From Tabrizicola piscis (lineage in GTDB: Bacteria > Pseudomonadota > Alphaproteobacteria > Rhodobacterales > Rhodobacteraceae), in the NCBI RefSeq assembly GCF_003940805.1, contig NZ_CP034328.1, positions 2,090,001-2,154,000 of the forward strand: a stretch of DNA of 64,000 nucleotides, in the 5' to 3' direction. A program made the translations under genes and the position numbers. Shown one piece after another: positions 16,737 to 25,569 of the stretch (position 1 is the first letter of the stretch; each line of letters starts with the position of its first letter). Under the pieces are notes generated by a model. That model did no database searches and was not told where the DNA came from. It saw nothing but the letters and a program-made list of their open reading frames with translations.

Positions 16737-17786
16737 TCACCCCACCCCGTGATCCTGCGCCTGCAAAAGCCTGCCCAAGGCCCACCGCGCCGCCTCGGCC
16801 ACCACCGGGTCCGCATCCCCCAGCCGCGCCTTTGCCACCGGGATCAACTCCGCCATCCCCGAGTTTCCCACCGCATACATCACGTTCCGCACAAACCGGT
16901 CCCGCCCGATCCGCTTGATCGGCGACCCCGCGAACCGCGCCCGAAACCCCGCGTCGTCCAGCGCCGCCAGGTCCGCCAGCTCCGGCAACCCCACGCGCGG
17001 CTGGTACCCCACGTCCCGCGCCGCCACGGCGAACTTGTTCCACGGGCAGACGGCAAGACAATCGTCGCAGCCGTAGATGCGGTTGCCCATCAGCCCGCGC
17101 AGCTCCACATCCACAGGTCCCCGATGCTCGATCGTCAGGTACGAGATGCACCGCCGCGCATCCAGTTGGTAGGGCGCCGGGAAGGCCCGGGTTGGGCAGA
17201 TGTCCAGACAAGCCGTGCAGGTCCCGCAGTGGCTGACTTCGGCCAAGTCCGGCTCCAGCTCCAGCGTCGTGAAGATCGCGCCCAGAAATACCCAGTTCCC
17301 AAGGTCGCGGCCCAGAAGGTTCGTGTGCTTGCCCTGCCACCCCAACCCCGCCGCTTGGGCCAAGGGCTTTTCCATCACCGGGGCCGTGTCGACGAACACC
17401 TTGATCTCACAGCCAGCGACATCCACCAGCCACCGCCCCAGCCGCTTGAGCCGCCGCTTCACCAGATCGTGGTAATCCTTGCCCTGCGCATAGACCGAAA
17501 CCACCCCCCGGTCCCGCTCCTCCAGTCCCGCCATCGGATCGACCTCGGGCGTGTAGGCCTCGGCCAGCATCACCACCGACCGCGCTTCGGGCCACAGCGC
17601 CGCCGCTGACCCCCGCCACGCCTCACGATCTGCCATCCAGCCCATCTGCCCGTGCCGCCCCGCATCCAGAAAGGCGCGCAACCGCCCAGCCGCCTCTGGC
17701 ACCGCGTCAGGCCGACAGACCCCAACCTTCACGAACCCCTCCTCCAGGGCCCGAGCCATCAACTCTTCTTTCGTAAGCCCTTTCAT
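16737..17786 (-). CDS. queG: Epoxyqueuosine reductase
   Basis: QueG is a cobalamin and 4Fe-4S enzyme that reduces epoxyqueuosine to queuosine in tRNA. The 349-aa protein has the family N-terminus, [21 protein letters not shown], the catalytic Asp region [15 protein letters not shown] and [10 protein letters not shown]. Two ferredoxin-like clusters follow: [13 protein letters not shown] and [13 protein letters not shown]. The C-terminus has HEAT-like helices ([16 protein letters not shown]). The start at 17786 has no strong ribosome site. No other queuosine gene is nearby. Confidence 0.95.
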   Translation of the reverse strand: MKGLTKEELMARALEEGFVKVGVCRPDAVPEAAGRLRAFLDAGRHGQMGWMADREAWRGSAAALWPEARSVVMLAEAYTPEVDPMAGLEERDRGVVSVYAQGKDYHDLVKRRLKRLGRWLVDVAGCEIKVFVDTAPVMEKPLAQAAGLGWQGKHTNLLGRDLGNWVFLGAIFTTLELEPDLAEVSHCGTCTACLDICPTRAFPAPYQLDARRCISYLTIEHRGPVDVELRGLMGNRIYGCDDCLAVCPWNKFAVAARDVGYQPRVGLPELADLAALDDAGFRARFAGSPIKRIGRDRFVRNVMYAVGNSGMAELIPVAKARLGDADPVVAEAARWALGRLLQAQDHGVG

Positions 17787-17809
17787 TCTGGCCCAAATAT
17801 CCCGGGGGT

Positions 17810-17827
17810 GCGGGGGCTGGCCCCCGC
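17810..17827. terminator. GC-rich hairpin between the GST gene and queG
   Basis: GCGGGGGC-tg-GCCCCCGC is a perfect 8-base stem between the end of the GST gene (17838) and the queG start (17786), both on the minus strand. The flanking ATATCCCGGGGG context resembles a repeat common in Rhodobacteraceae intergenic DNA. It may separate the two transcripts. Confidence 0.55.
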
Positions 17828-17837
17828 CCGGTCAGGT

Positions 17838-18503
17838 TCAGAAATCCAGATCGGCATAATGCGCAGCTGGCGGAAAGCCCGAGATCTGGTCGGCCAGCAA
17901 GGGCCGGAAGCTGGGCCGCGACTTGATCTTGGCGTACCAGTCCTTCAGCACGGCATGCCGATGCCAGTCGACATCGCTGATGTAGTCCAGACAGCTCAGG
18001 TGTGCGGCGGCGGTGAAATCGGCCAGCGTCATCTCGTTCCCGGCCAGCCAGCGCCGCTGATCCAGCAGCCATGCCATGTAATCAAGGTGATACTTGATCC
18101 GCGCCGACCCTTGTTTGACGTTCTTGGAATCCGGGTAGCCCTGCCCCGTCACCTTCTTGTTCACCCGTTCATAGAGCAGCTTCGACGTTACCTCATTCTG
18201 GAACTTGTCGTCGAACCAGGCGCAGAGGCGGCGCACCTCATACCTGCCGTCAGCATCCTTCGGCATCAGGGGAACTTGGGGCGAGATTTCTTCAAGGTAT
18301 TCGCAGATTGCCTGACTTTCGCTCATCGTGCGGGTGCCCATCTTCAGGATCGGCACCTTGCCTGCCGGGTTGCGGCGCAGGAAATCGGGCGAGGGTTCCC
18401 AGTACCGCTCTTCGACCAGTTCCACCTCGATCTTCTTTTCCGCCAGCGTCAGACGCACCTTGCGGCAGAAGGGGGAAAGGGGAACGTGGTATAAACGGTT
18501 CAT
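17838..18503 (-). CDS. Glutathione S-transferase family protein
   Basis: The 221-aa protein has a thioredoxin-fold N-terminal domain (LYHVPLSPFCRKVRLTLAEKK, with the SPFC active-site turn), the cis-Pro GKVPIL segment and the glutathione-binding TMSESQAICEYLEE. The helical C-terminal domain contains the N-capping box MTLADFTAAAHLSCLDY. It should bind glutathione; the second substrate is unknown. The ribosome site AAAGG precedes the ATG at 18503. No functional partner is evident from neighbours. Confidence 0.9.
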   Translation of the reverse strand: MNRLYHVPLSPFCRKVRLTLAEKKIEVELVEERYWEPSPDFLRRNPAGKVPILKMGTRTMSESQAICEYLEEISPQVPLMPKDADGRYEVRRLCAWFDDKFQNEVTSKLLYERVNKKVTGQGYPDSKNVKQGSARIKYHLDYMAWLLDQRRWLAGNEMTLADFTAAAHLSCLDYISDVDWHRHAVLKDWYAKIKSRPSFRPLLADQISGFPPAAHYADLDF

Positions 18504-18654
18504 CGGGCAAGCCTTTGGCTGATTGCCCTGTGATACAAGGCCGACCCGCCGGGATCAATGATGCGGTGCCTTTTGGTGCGGCAGAGCCCGGCTTGTTGCC
18601 GACACGCCAAGGCCCGACACAACCACCGCTGGCAATAGTCTGCCAACCGGGTGC

Positions 18655-18849
18655 CTAGTCCAGTTCCCGCGCCTCGCTGACCAGCATCACGGGGATACCG
18701 TCGCGGATCGGGAAGGCGAGATGTGCGGCCTTCGAGATCAGCTCCTGCCGATCCGCATCATAGGTGAGGACCGCGTTCGTCACGGGGCAAACCAGCGCCT
18801 CAAGCATCCGGCGATCAGTGATCGTGGCTTGGGGTGCAGGGTCGGTCAC
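18655..18849 (-). CDS. Trm112 family protein
   Basis: The 64-aa protein begins at a GTG (18849) that overlaps the stop of the upstream Lon-N gene. [19 protein letters not shown] and [14 protein letters not shown] are the Trm112/YcaR signature; only one of the usual zinc Cys (VCPV) is retained, as in many bacterial members. Its partner is unknown; eukaryotic Trm112 activates methyltransferases. Translational coupling to the Lon-N gene is clear. Confidence 0.88.
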   Translation of the reverse strand: MTDPAPQATITDRRMLEALVCPVTNAVLTYDADRQELISKAAHLAFPIRDGIPVMLVSEARELD

Positions 18850-19502
18850 TGCATCATCTCTTCATCGGCACCGCCGCGCAGGGCGAATTCGATCAAGGTC
18901 ACCAGCGTTTCCCGCCGGGTATCCAGAGTTGGTGCCTCAAGCAGCGCCTGTTTGTCTTCGGGGCTGAACGGGCACAGCATGGACAGCGAGTTGATCAGCA
19001 GCTCCGGCTCTGCCTCTTTCAGGCTGTCCCAATCTGTCGACAGGTTCATCTGGGTGAAGTAGCGGCCCAAGAGGTCCATGAACTCGCCCCTGCGGAAGGC
19101 GGGGTCATCTTCGGTCGGGCCAAGATCACGGACGAAGGGGGCCCAGTCGACAAGGCAGCGGCGGTAGGGGGTGAAACCCTGCACCTCTTCCCGCACGCGA
19201 AAGCGCGAGGCCCCTGACAGGGTGATCATGTATCGCCCATCCTCGGTTTCCGAGAACCCGGTCAGGCGTCCGGCACAACCGATCGCCTGCAGGCGCTTTT
19301 CGGCCGGGCGGTTGCCAGCGGCGGGGGTTTCGCGCGGCTGGATCATGCCGATCAAGCGGTGCTTGGTCTTCATGCAGTCTTCGATCATCGCCAGGTAGCG
19401 CGGTTCGAAGATGTGCAGAGGAAGGCGTGCCCGGGGGAGCATCAGCGCCCCGGGCAGGGGGAAGACCGGAATGGTATCCGGCAGGTCGGCCGCGTTTATC
19501 AT
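18846..19502 (-). CDS. Lon N-terminal (LON substrate-binding) domain protein
   Basis: The 218-aa protein consists only of a Lon N domain: [35 protein letters not shown] is the family entry, then [27 protein letters not shown]. The helical C-terminal part ends in LIEFALRGG. There is no AAA+ or Ser-Lys protease part, so it is not Lon itself. These stand-alone proteins are common in alphaproteobacteria; function is unproven. It lies downstream of the thioredoxin-TPR gene (gap 26 bases) and overlaps the Trm112 gene. Confidence 0.9.
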   Translation of the reverse strand: MINAADLPDTIPVFPLPGALMLPRARLPLHIFEPRYLAMIEDCMKTKHRLIGMIQPRETPAAGNRPAEKRLQAIGCAGRLTGFSETEDGRYMITLSGASRFRVREEVQGFTPYRRCLVDWAPFVRDLGPTEDDPAFRRGEFMDLLGRYFTQMNLSTDWDSLKEAEPELLINSLSMLCPFSPEDKQALLEAPTLDTRRETLVTLIEFALRGGADEEMMQ

Positions 19503-19528
19503 AAGGGTTAGATAGGCCGGGGTTAGGT

Positions 19529-20431
19529 TCAGGCAAATATCATTGACGACAGTCGGCGGCGACCGGACAGAACGATGGGGTCTTGCGGCTTCAAGGCGTC
19601 AAAGATGGTGAAAAGCTGGGTCTTTGCCGCGCCATCGTTCCATTCGCGGTCGCGGCGGAAGAGTTCAAGCAGCTGGTCCACCGCCTCGGCCGCGTTGTCG
19701 GCGGCAAGAAGCGCTGCGGCAAGGTCAAAGCGGGCCTGATGGTCCTGCGGATCGGCTTCGACGGCGGCACGAAGTTCCGCCTCGGGCCCCGCATTGGCTG
19801 CCTGCCGGGCCAGTTCCAGTTGCGCGCGGGCGGCGTCCAGTTCCTTGGCGGTGGCGATTTTCGCGGGGGCGGCATCCAGCAAGCCCTGCGCCTGATCAAG
19901 GTTGCCAAGGGCAAGATGCGACCGGACCAGACCACCGTAGGCGGAAGGATTCTCGGGCTCTTCCCCAAGGATGGCGGCAAAGGTTTCGGCGGCATCGACA
20001 GCGGCGCCTTCGGTCAGCATATCCTCGGCCGCCTGCAGGGCGTCAGCAAGGCCGCCATCCCCGGCAAGGGCTGCGGTGCGGTCGATGAAGGCCTTGAGCT
20101 CAGAGGCCGGAACCGCGCCCTGAAACCCGTCGACAGGCTGACCTTGCCAGAAGGCATAGACCGTGGGGATCGACTGGATCCGAAGCTGTGCTGCGATGCG
20201 CTGGTTCTTGTCGACATCGACCTTGACCATCTTCACTTTGCCAGCGGCGGCGGTAACCGCGGCCTCCAGCATCGGGCCAAGCGTCTTGCACGGGCCACAC
20301 CAGGTGGCCCAGAAATCGACGATGACGGGCACGGTCTGGCTGGCTTCGATCACGTCGGCCATGAAGCTGGCCTCGGTCGTTTCCTTGATCAGATCGGCGT
20401 GCGGTTGCGGCTTTTCGCCCAGATTGAGCAT
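19529..20431 (-). CDS. cnoX: Thioredoxin-TPR co-chaperone CnoX/YbbN
   Basis: The ATG at 20431 is preceded by GAGGG, giving 300 aa. The N-terminal thioredoxin domain has VPVIVDFWATWCGPCKTL and the cis-Pro IQSIPTVYAF; the C-terminal half is TPR-like helical repeats ending in KPQDPIVLSGRRRLSSMIFA, a typical CnoX ending. CnoX is a holdase that protects proteins under oxidative (chlorine) stress and works with DnaK or GroEL. The WCGPC pair should be redox active, unlike E. coli YbbN, which lacks it. It heads the Lon-N/Trm112 gene string. Confidence 0.93.
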   Translation of the reverse strand: MLNLGEKPQPHADLIKETTEASFMADVIEASQTVPVIVDFWATWCGPCKTLGPMLEAAVTAAAGKVKMVKVDVDKNQRIAAQLRIQSIPTVYAFWQGQPVDGFQGAVPASELKAFIDRTAALAGDGGLADALQAAEDMLTEGAAVDAAETFAAILGEEPENPSAYGGLVRSHLALGNLDQAQGLLDAAPAKIATAKELDAARAQLELARQAANAGPEAELRAAVEADPQDHQARFDLAAALLAADNAAEAVDQLLELFRRDREWNDGAAKTQLFTIFDALKPQDPIVLSGRRRLSSMIFA

Positions 20432-20497
20432 GACATCCCTCATGGCGGCTGCTTTGCCCATATATGGCGACTGCCCCGGGAAAGGCCAAGGGGAAGA

Positions 20498-21073
20498 TCA
20501 GGCAAGGCCCGCAACGGTTGCATGGCAGGGGCAGGTGGCAAGGTGGTCGTTCACCATGCCGGACGCCTGCATGAAGGCATAGGTGATCGTCGGGCCGACG
20601 AAGTTGAACCCCTGCGCCTTGAGCGCCTTCGACATGGCAAGAGAGTCGGGGGTATGGCCCGGGACATCCGACATGCGTTGCCTGCGCGGCTGCAGGGGTT
20701 CGCCCTTGGTGAAGGACCACAGGAACTGCGAAAACCCTTGCTCCGCTTCGATCCGCAGAAAGGCCTGTGCGCCGCGGATCGTGCCTTCGATCTTGCCGCG
20801 ATGCCGGACGATGCCGGGGTTGGCAAGCAGGCGGGTTATCTCCGGCTCGCCCCAGGTGGCGAGCGTTTCGGGGTGGAAGCCAGCGAAAGCCGCGCGGAAT
20901 TCCGTGCGCTTGCGCAGGATGGTGATCCACGAGAGGCCGGCCTGAAAGCTTTCAAGGCAAAGAAGTTCGAACAAGCGGCGCGGGTCACGTTCGGGGCGGC
21001 CCCATTCGTGGTCGTGATATGCAACATAAAGCGGGTCCGTACCGCACCATGGACAACGGTCTTCAAGGGTCAT
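20498..21073 (-). CDS. tag: DNA-3-methyladenine glycosylase I
   Basis: The 191-aa protein matches Tag, which removes 3-methyladenine from alkylated DNA. The zinc site is visible (RCPWCGTDPLYVAYHDHEWG near the N-terminus, MVNDHLATCPCH at the end). LFELLCLESFQAGLSWITILRKR and GKIEGTIRGAQAF are family segments, as is NFVGPTITYAFMQASG. It is upstream of, and separated by 66 bases from, the cnoX gene, and divergent from the EAL gene. Confidence 0.96.
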   Translation of the reverse strand: MTLEDRCPWCGTDPLYVAYHDHEWGRPERDPRRLFELLCLESFQAGLSWITILRKRTEFRAAFAGFHPETLATWGEPEITRLLANPGIVRHRGKIEGTIRGAQAFLRIEAEQGFSQFLWSFTKGEPLQPRRQRMSDVPGHTPDSLAMSKALKAQGFNFVGPTITYAFMQASGMVNDHLATCPCHATVAGLA

Positions 21074-21124
21074 CGGAGGGCCTGAGGTTGGATGCAGACA
21101 TTTAGAACAAAATGCGAATTTTAG

Positions 21125-21146
21125 GGGGGCGTTTACCGTTGCCCCC
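21125..21146 (+). repeat. Stem-loop upstream of the EAL gene
   Basis: GGGGGC and GCCCCC flank a 10-base loop 23 bases before the ATG at 21169. It could be a leader hairpin or an operator. Confidence 0.4.
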
Positions 21147-21168
21147 GTAACTTGTCGATCAGGAAATC

Positions 21169-22068
21169 ATGGTCCGGGGCACGCGCATGAGTTTCATGAA
21201 AGACAAGACATCGAAGTTCGATCGGGACCCCGATCTGGCCAGCCCGCTGGACGTGGCGATGTCAGCGCAGGATCGTGAAACGCTGGCCATGGTCGCCAGC
21301 GCGCTGCGGGAAAGGCGGATGCGGTTGGCGTTTCAGCCCGTGGTCTATGCGGCTGACCCTTCGGTGATCGGGTTCTTCGAAGGCTATATCCGCCTGCTGA
21401 ACCCGCGCGATCAGGTGATCCCGGCGCGGGATTTCATGGGTGCAGTCGAACAACAGGAACTCGGGCGCGAAATCGACTGCGCCGCGTTGCAGATGGGCCT
21501 GATGGTTCTGCAAAGAAACCCGCAGATCCGGGTTTCGGTGAACATGTCGGCGCGGTCGGTCGGATACCAGCCCTGGGTGAAGATCCTGCGCAAGGCGTTG
21601 CGGGAAACGCCCCGGCTTGGACACAGCCTGATCCTTGAAATCAACGAAGCGTCGGCCCTGCAGGTGCCTGACGTGCTGAAACCCTTCATGGCGGAAATGC
21701 GGGACCACGGCATTGTCTTTGCGCTGGATGACTTCGGCGCCGGGATGACATCGCTTCGCCAGCTGCGTGACCTGCGGTTCGAGATCGCGAAAATCGATGG
21801 CGCGCTGGTGCGTGACGTTGACCGCGTGGCGGACCAGCAGATGATGGCACGCGCCGCCATCGCTTTGGCACAGCAGATGGGGATGTACCTTGTCGCCGAA
21901 GCCGTGGAAACCGAAGCTGAGGCCAACTGGCTGCGCGACGCGGGTGTGGGCTGCCTGCAAGGCTATCTGTTCGGCGCGCCGACGGTGACACCGGATTTCC
22001 GGGCGTTTCGACACGGCAGGCCCAACCTTCCGGCCGAGCGTGGAAAGGCAGGTGGCCGTTCACCCTGA
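21169..22068 (+). CDS. EAL-domain protein (c-di-GMP phosphodiesterase or binder)
   Basis: The 299-aa protein is a stand-alone EAL domain with no GGDEF, PAS or membrane part. The signature is EGYIRLL rather than EALLR, but the metal/catalytic positions otherwise look intact: NMSARS, LEINE, the DDFGAG pair, KIDGALV and the final EAVET. LQGYLFGAP ends the domain. It may hydrolyse cyclic di-GMP or just sense it. The ATG at 21169 follows AGGAA. It is monocistronic; motility and surface-glycan genes elsewhere in the window are typical c-di-GMP targets (inference). Confidence 0.88.
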   Translation: MVRGTRMSFMKDKTSKFDRDPDLASPLDVAMSAQDRETLAMVASALRERRMRLAFQPVVYAADPSVIGFFEGYIRLLNPRDQVIPARDFMGAVEQQELGREIDCAALQMGLMVLQRNPQIRVSVNMSARSVGYQPWVKILRKALRETPRLGHSLILEINEASALQVPDVLKPFMAEMRDHGIVFALDDFGAGMTSLRQLRDLRFEIAKIDGALVRDVDRVADQQMMARAAIALAQQMGMYLVAEAVETEAEANWLRDAGVGCLQGYLFGAPTVTPDFRAFRHGRPNLPAERGKAGGRSP

Positions 22069-22120
22069 CCTGTCTGTTGCGGGCGCTTTCCGGCCAATCC
22101 CCGCCGGCTGCCAAGCCGAT

Positions 22121-22131
22121 TTGCGTTGCAA
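22121..22131. promoter_or_regulatory. TTGC-N3-GCAA palindrome upstream of phaA
   Basis: TTGCGTTGCAA lies about 120 bases before phaA. PhaR, the PHA-granule repressor of related bacteria, recognises TGC-N-GCA type palindromes, so this is a candidate PhaR site. Confidence 0.35.
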
Positions 22132-22249
22132 TCCGATGGTTGCGCCAACATTCTTGCGCTTGTGGTCCCACCGGTTTACGGCGGGGTGACTCGGCGCGAG
22201 CCCTTCGTGCCGCAACGCAATTCTACGGGCGAAACGGGAGAGAGCTCAG

Positions 22250-23425
22250 ATGACCAATGTCGTAATCGTGGCGGCCGGCCGGACTGCCGTCGGCAGCTTC
22301 AACGGCGCCTTCGCCAGCACCCCCGCGCATGACCTGGGTGCCGCGGTGATCGAGGCTGTGGTGGCCCGCGCAGGCATCGACAAGGCCGAGGTCGAAGAGA
22401 CGATTCTGGGTCAGGTGCTGACCGCAGGGCAGGGCCAGAACCCCGCCCGTCAGGCCCATATCAAGGCGGGTCTGCCGAAAGAGGCCAGTGCCTGGTCGCT
22501 GAACCAGGTCTGTGGGTCAGGGCTCCGAGCGGTGGCGCTTGGCGCGCAGCATGTGCAGCTGGGTGACGCGCGGATTGTCGTTGCCGGCGGTCAGGAAAGC
22601 ATGTCGCTTTCCCCCCATGTCGCGCATCTGCGCGCGGGGCAGAAGATGGGCGACCTCAACTTCATCGACAGCATGATCAAGGATGGTCTGTGGGATGCCT
22701 TCAACGGCTATCACATGGGCCAGACGGCCGAAAACGTCGCCAACCAGTGGCAGATCAGCCGCGACATGCAGGATGAATTCGCCCTGTCCAGCCAGCACAA
22801 GGCTGAAGCCGCGCAGAAAGCCGGCAAGTTCAAGGATGAGATTGTCGGCTTCACGGTCAAGACCCGCAAAGGCGACATCGTGGTGGATCAGGACGAATAC
22901 ATCCGCCATGGCGCCACCTTGGAAAGCATGCAGAAACTGCGCCCGGCGTTCACCAAGGACGGCTCGGTTACTGCGGCCAATGCAAGTGGTCTGAACGATG
23001 GCGCGGCGGCGGTCCTGCTGATGACCGAGGAAGAGGCTGCCAAGCGCGGCCTGAAAATTCTGGCGCGGATCGCATCCTATGCGACGGCGGGGCTTGACCC
23101 GTCGATCATGGGCGTCGGCCCGATCCATGCCAGCCGCAAAGCCCTGACCAAGGCGGGCTGGAAGGTTGGCGACCTTGATCTGGTCGAGGCGAATGAGGCT
23201 TTTGCCGCCCAAGCCTGTGCGGTGAACAAGGACATGGGCTGGGACCCGGCGGTCGTGAACGTGAACGGCGGCGCGATTGCCATCGGGCACCCCATCGGCG
23301 CCAGCGGTTGCCGCATCCTGAACACGCTGATCCACGAAATGGCGCGGCGCGATGCGAAGAAGGGTCTGGCCACGCTTTGCATCGGCGGCGGCATGGGTGT
23401 CGCCATGTGTCTTGAGCGCGCCTGA
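22250..23425 (+). CDS. phaA: Acetyl-CoA acetyltransferase (beta-ketothiolase)
   Basis: The 391-aa thiolase condenses two acetyl-CoA into acetoacetyl-CoA, the first step of polyhydroxybutyrate synthesis. The nucleophilic Cys is in [11 protein letters not shown], the catalytic His in [12 protein letters not shown] and the second Cys in [22 protein letters not shown] is also present. A ribosome-site-like GGGAGAG precedes the ATG. phaB follows with its own leader after a terminator. The phaC synthase is not in the window. Confidence 0.95.
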   Translation: MTNVVIVAAGRTAVGSFNGAFASTPAHDLGAAVIEAVVARAGIDKAEVEETILGQVLTAGQGQNPARQAHIKAGLPKEASAWSLNQVCGSGLRAVALGAQHVQLGDARIVVAGGQESMSLSPHVAHLRAGQKMGDLNFIDSMIKDGLWDAFNGYHMGQTAENVANQWQISRDMQDEFALSSQHKAEAAQKAGKFKDEIVGFTVKTRKGDIVVDQDEYIRHGATLESMQKLRPAFTKDGSVTAANASGLNDGAAAVLLMTEEEAAKRGLKILARIASYATAGLDPSIMGVGPIHASRKALTKAGWKVGDLDLVEANEAFAAQACAVNKDMGWDPAVVNVNGGAIAIGHPIGASGCRILNTLIHEMARRDAKKGLATLCIGGGMGVAMCLERA

Positions 23426-23450
23426 GCCTTTTCAACTGCTGGAATGATCT

Positions 23451-23477
23451 CGGGCGCGCAATAATCTTGCGCGCCCG
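23451..23477 (+). terminator. Intrinsic hairpin between phaA and phaB
   Basis: CGGGCGCGCAA-taatc-TTGCGCGCCCG is a perfect 11-base stem followed by CTTTCGTTT. It should terminate or attenuate transcription from phaA into phaB. Confidence 0.7.
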
Positions 23478-23538
23478 CTTTCGTTTCGGTAACAGGATTT
23501 CAACGGCATACCAAAGCATACGTCAGGAGGAGGACAGA

Positions 23539-24264
23539 ATGGCAAGGGTAGCACTGGTCACAGGTGGAACGCGCGGCATCGGCGCAGCGATCTCGGTGGC
23601 CTTGAAGGCGGCGGGCTACAAGGTTGCGGCGAACTATGCCGGCAATGACGAGGCGGCGGCGGCCTTCACCAAGGAAACCGGCATCCCGACCTTCAAATGG
23701 TCGGTCGCCGAATATGATGCCTGCGTGGCCGGACTCGCGAAGGTCGAGGCAGAGGTGGGCCCGGTTGACGTGCTGGTCAACAACGCCGGGATCACGCGCG
23801 ACGCGATGTTCCACAAGATGACGCCCGGCCAGTGGAAAGAGGTGATCGACACCAACCTGACGGGTCTGTTCAACATGACCCACCCTCTGTGGGGCGGGAT
23901 GCGGGACCGGAAGTTCGGGCGCGTGATCAACATTTCCTCGATCAACGGGCAGAAGGGGCAGGCGGGGCAGGCAAACTATTCCGCCGCCAAGTCCGGGGAC
24001 CTTGGGTTCACCAAGGCGCTGGCACAAGAGGGCGCGCGGGCCGGGATCACGGTGAACGCGATCTGCCCGGGCTATATCGGCACGGAAATGGTGCGCGCGA
24101 TTGATGAGAAGGTGCTGGCCGAACGGATCATCCCGCAGATCCCGGTGGGTCGACTGGGTGAGCCAGACGAGATTGCCCGGATCGTGACGTTCCTGGCTTC
24201 GGATGACGCCGGGTTCATCACGGGCTCGACGATTTCGGCGAACGGCGGCCAATTCTTCGTCTGA
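23539..24264 (+). CDS. phaB: Acetoacetyl-CoA reductase
   Basis: The ATG at 23539 follows CAGGAGGAGG; 241 aa. This short-chain dehydrogenase reduces acetoacetyl-CoA to (R)-3-hydroxybutyryl-CoA with NADPH for polyhydroxybutyrate. Visible: the cofactor loop VTGGTRGIG, VNNAGITRD, the catalytic Ser and YxxxK in ISSINGQKGQAGQANYSAAKSG, and the C-terminal ITGSTISANGGQFFV. Its position after phaA separates it from the related FabG. A terminator at 24275 closes the unit. Confidence 0.94.
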   Translation: MARVALVTGGTRGIGAAISVALKAAGYKVAANYAGNDEAAAAFTKETGIPTFKWSVAEYDACVAGLAKVEAEVGPVDVLVNNAGITRDAMFHKMTPGQWKEVIDTNLTGLFNMTHPLWGGMRDRKFGRVINISSINGQKGQAGQANYSAAKSGDLGFTKALAQEGARAGITVNAICPGYIGTEMVRAIDEKVLAERIIPQIPVGRLGEPDEIARIVTFLASDDAGFITGSTISANGGQFFV

Positions 24265-24274
24265 CCTGCGCCAC

Positions 24275-24301
24275 AAGGGCCCGACCGCCGGGCGGGCCCT
24301 T
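24275..24301 (+). terminator. Terminator after phaB
   Basis: AAGGGCCCG and CGGGCCCTT form a 9-base stem around a 9-base loop 11 bases after the phaB stop. Confidence 0.7.
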
Positions 24302-24451
24302 CACTGGCGAGTTTTGCCCATCGCATCGGTTTGCTTCCATACGTCATCTTCTGCGGGCGTGATTTCTGCGTGCGGGGCATCGCGGTCGGCTGGACGTTGC
24401 CCGCGGGTTGATGCAGGAACGGGCCGGGGCAAGATCTTGCAGGGGCAGGCG

Positions 24452-25309
24452 ATGACACAGGGCAAGGCGACCGCCATCGGCTTCACGGCGGTTCTGATGT
24501 GGTCGCTGCTGGCTTTGTTCACTATTGGATCGGCCCCGGTGCCGCCCTTGCTGTTGAACGCGATCTGCTTCGGGATCGGTGGGCTGATCGGGCTGTTCTG
24601 GACCTTGCGCCAGGGCTTTGGCGTGCTGCGCGGGGTTGGCTGGAAGGTCTATGCCTTTGGAACGGCGGGGCTTTTCGGCTATCATCTGCTATATTTCACC
24701 GCCTTTCGCCTTTCGCCCAGCGCCGAGACCGGGCTGATCGCATACCTTTGGCCCCTGTTCATCGTGTTGCTGTCCGGCCTGTTGCCGGGGGAACGGCTGC
24801 GGGCGCCGCATGTGATGGGGGCGGTCATTGCCTTTGCCGGTGCGGCGGTGATCGTGCTGGGGCGCGGCGGTGGCGAAGGATCGGCCTTGGGGCTGGTGCT
24901 GGCGTTTTGTTGTGCGCTGACCTGGGCGGGGTACTCGGTCCTGTCGCGGCGGCTGGGCGATGTGCCAACCGAAAGCGTGACGGTGTTCTGCCTGGCGACG
25001 GCGCTGTTGTCAGGGCTTGCGCATCTGGCACTTGAGGAAACGGTCTGGCCCGTCGGCGCCCTTGGCTGGGGCGCGGTGCTGGCGCTTGGGTTGGGGCCGG
25101 TGGGGGCTGCCTTCTTCACCTGGGATATCGGGATGAAGAAGGGGGACATCCAGCTTTTGGGCGTCGCGTCCTATGCCGCGCCGTTGCTGTCTACATTGGT
25201 TCTGGTCGCAGCCGGCATCACGCCGCCAAGCTGGGCCATCGCAGTGGCCGCGGTTCTGATCACGGCGGGTGCGGCGCTGGCCGCGCGGGCCAGCGCCAAA
25301 AGGCCCTAG
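24452..25309 (+). CDS. EamA/DMT-family membrane exporter
   Basis: From the ATG at 24452 (after GCAGGGGCAGG) the protein has 285 aa and about ten hydrophobic helices, arranged as two EamA halves: IGFTAVLMWSLLALFTIG and LGLVLAFCCALTWAGYSVLSRRL begin the two repeats. LIAYLWPLFIVLLSGLLPGE is the typical end-of-half segment. DMT proteins export amino acids or other metabolites; the substrate cannot be read from sequence. It ends convergently with the YdcH-like gene, sharing a CTAG. Confidence 0.88.
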   Translation: MTQGKATAIGFTAVLMWSLLALFTIGSAPVPPLLLNAICFGIGGLIGLFWTLRQGFGVLRGVGWKVYAFGTAGLFGYHLLYFTAFRLSPSAETGLIAYLWPLFIVLLSGLLPGERLRAPHVMGAVIAFAGAAVIVLGRGGGEGSALGLVLAFCCALTWAGYSVLSRRLGDVPTESVTVFCLATALLSGLAHLALEETVWPVGALGWGAVLALGLGPVGAAFFTWDIGMKKGDIQLLGVASYAAPLLSTLVLVAAGITPPSWAIAVAAVLITAGAALAARASAKRP

Positions 25310-25473
25310 TGCTGGCTAAGGCGCGAAATTTCTTCCTTCAGGCGCAGTTTCTGCTTCTTCAGTTCGGCAATCTTCAAGGCATCCGAGCCTGGGCTGCGCT
25401 GGGCCTGTTCCACCATTTCGGAAAGTGTGTCGTGCTTCCTGCGCAGTTCCACCAGATGCGATGCGATCGTCAT
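25306..25473 (-). CDS. YdcH-like small coiled-coil protein (DUF465)
   Basis: The ATG at 25473 follows AAGGAGG; 55 aa. MTIASHLVELRRKHDTLSEMVEQAQRSP, then the basic helix LKIAELKKQKLRLKEEISRL is the DUF465 pattern: two helices forming a coiled-coil hairpin. Function is unknown. Its stop overlaps that of the convergent exporter gene. A longer frame to 25512 lacks a ribosome site. Confidence 0.88.
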   Translation of the reverse strand: MTIASHLVELRRKHDTLSEMVEQAQRSPGSDALKIAELKKQKLRLKEEISRLSQH

Positions 25474-25569
25474 GGTCGTCCTCCTTGGTTGCCTATAAGT
25501 TGAGTGCACCACGAAAGCCGAGTCGTGTCATCCCTTGTTACAAGGCTGTGACGGAATGATGCAGAGGAT

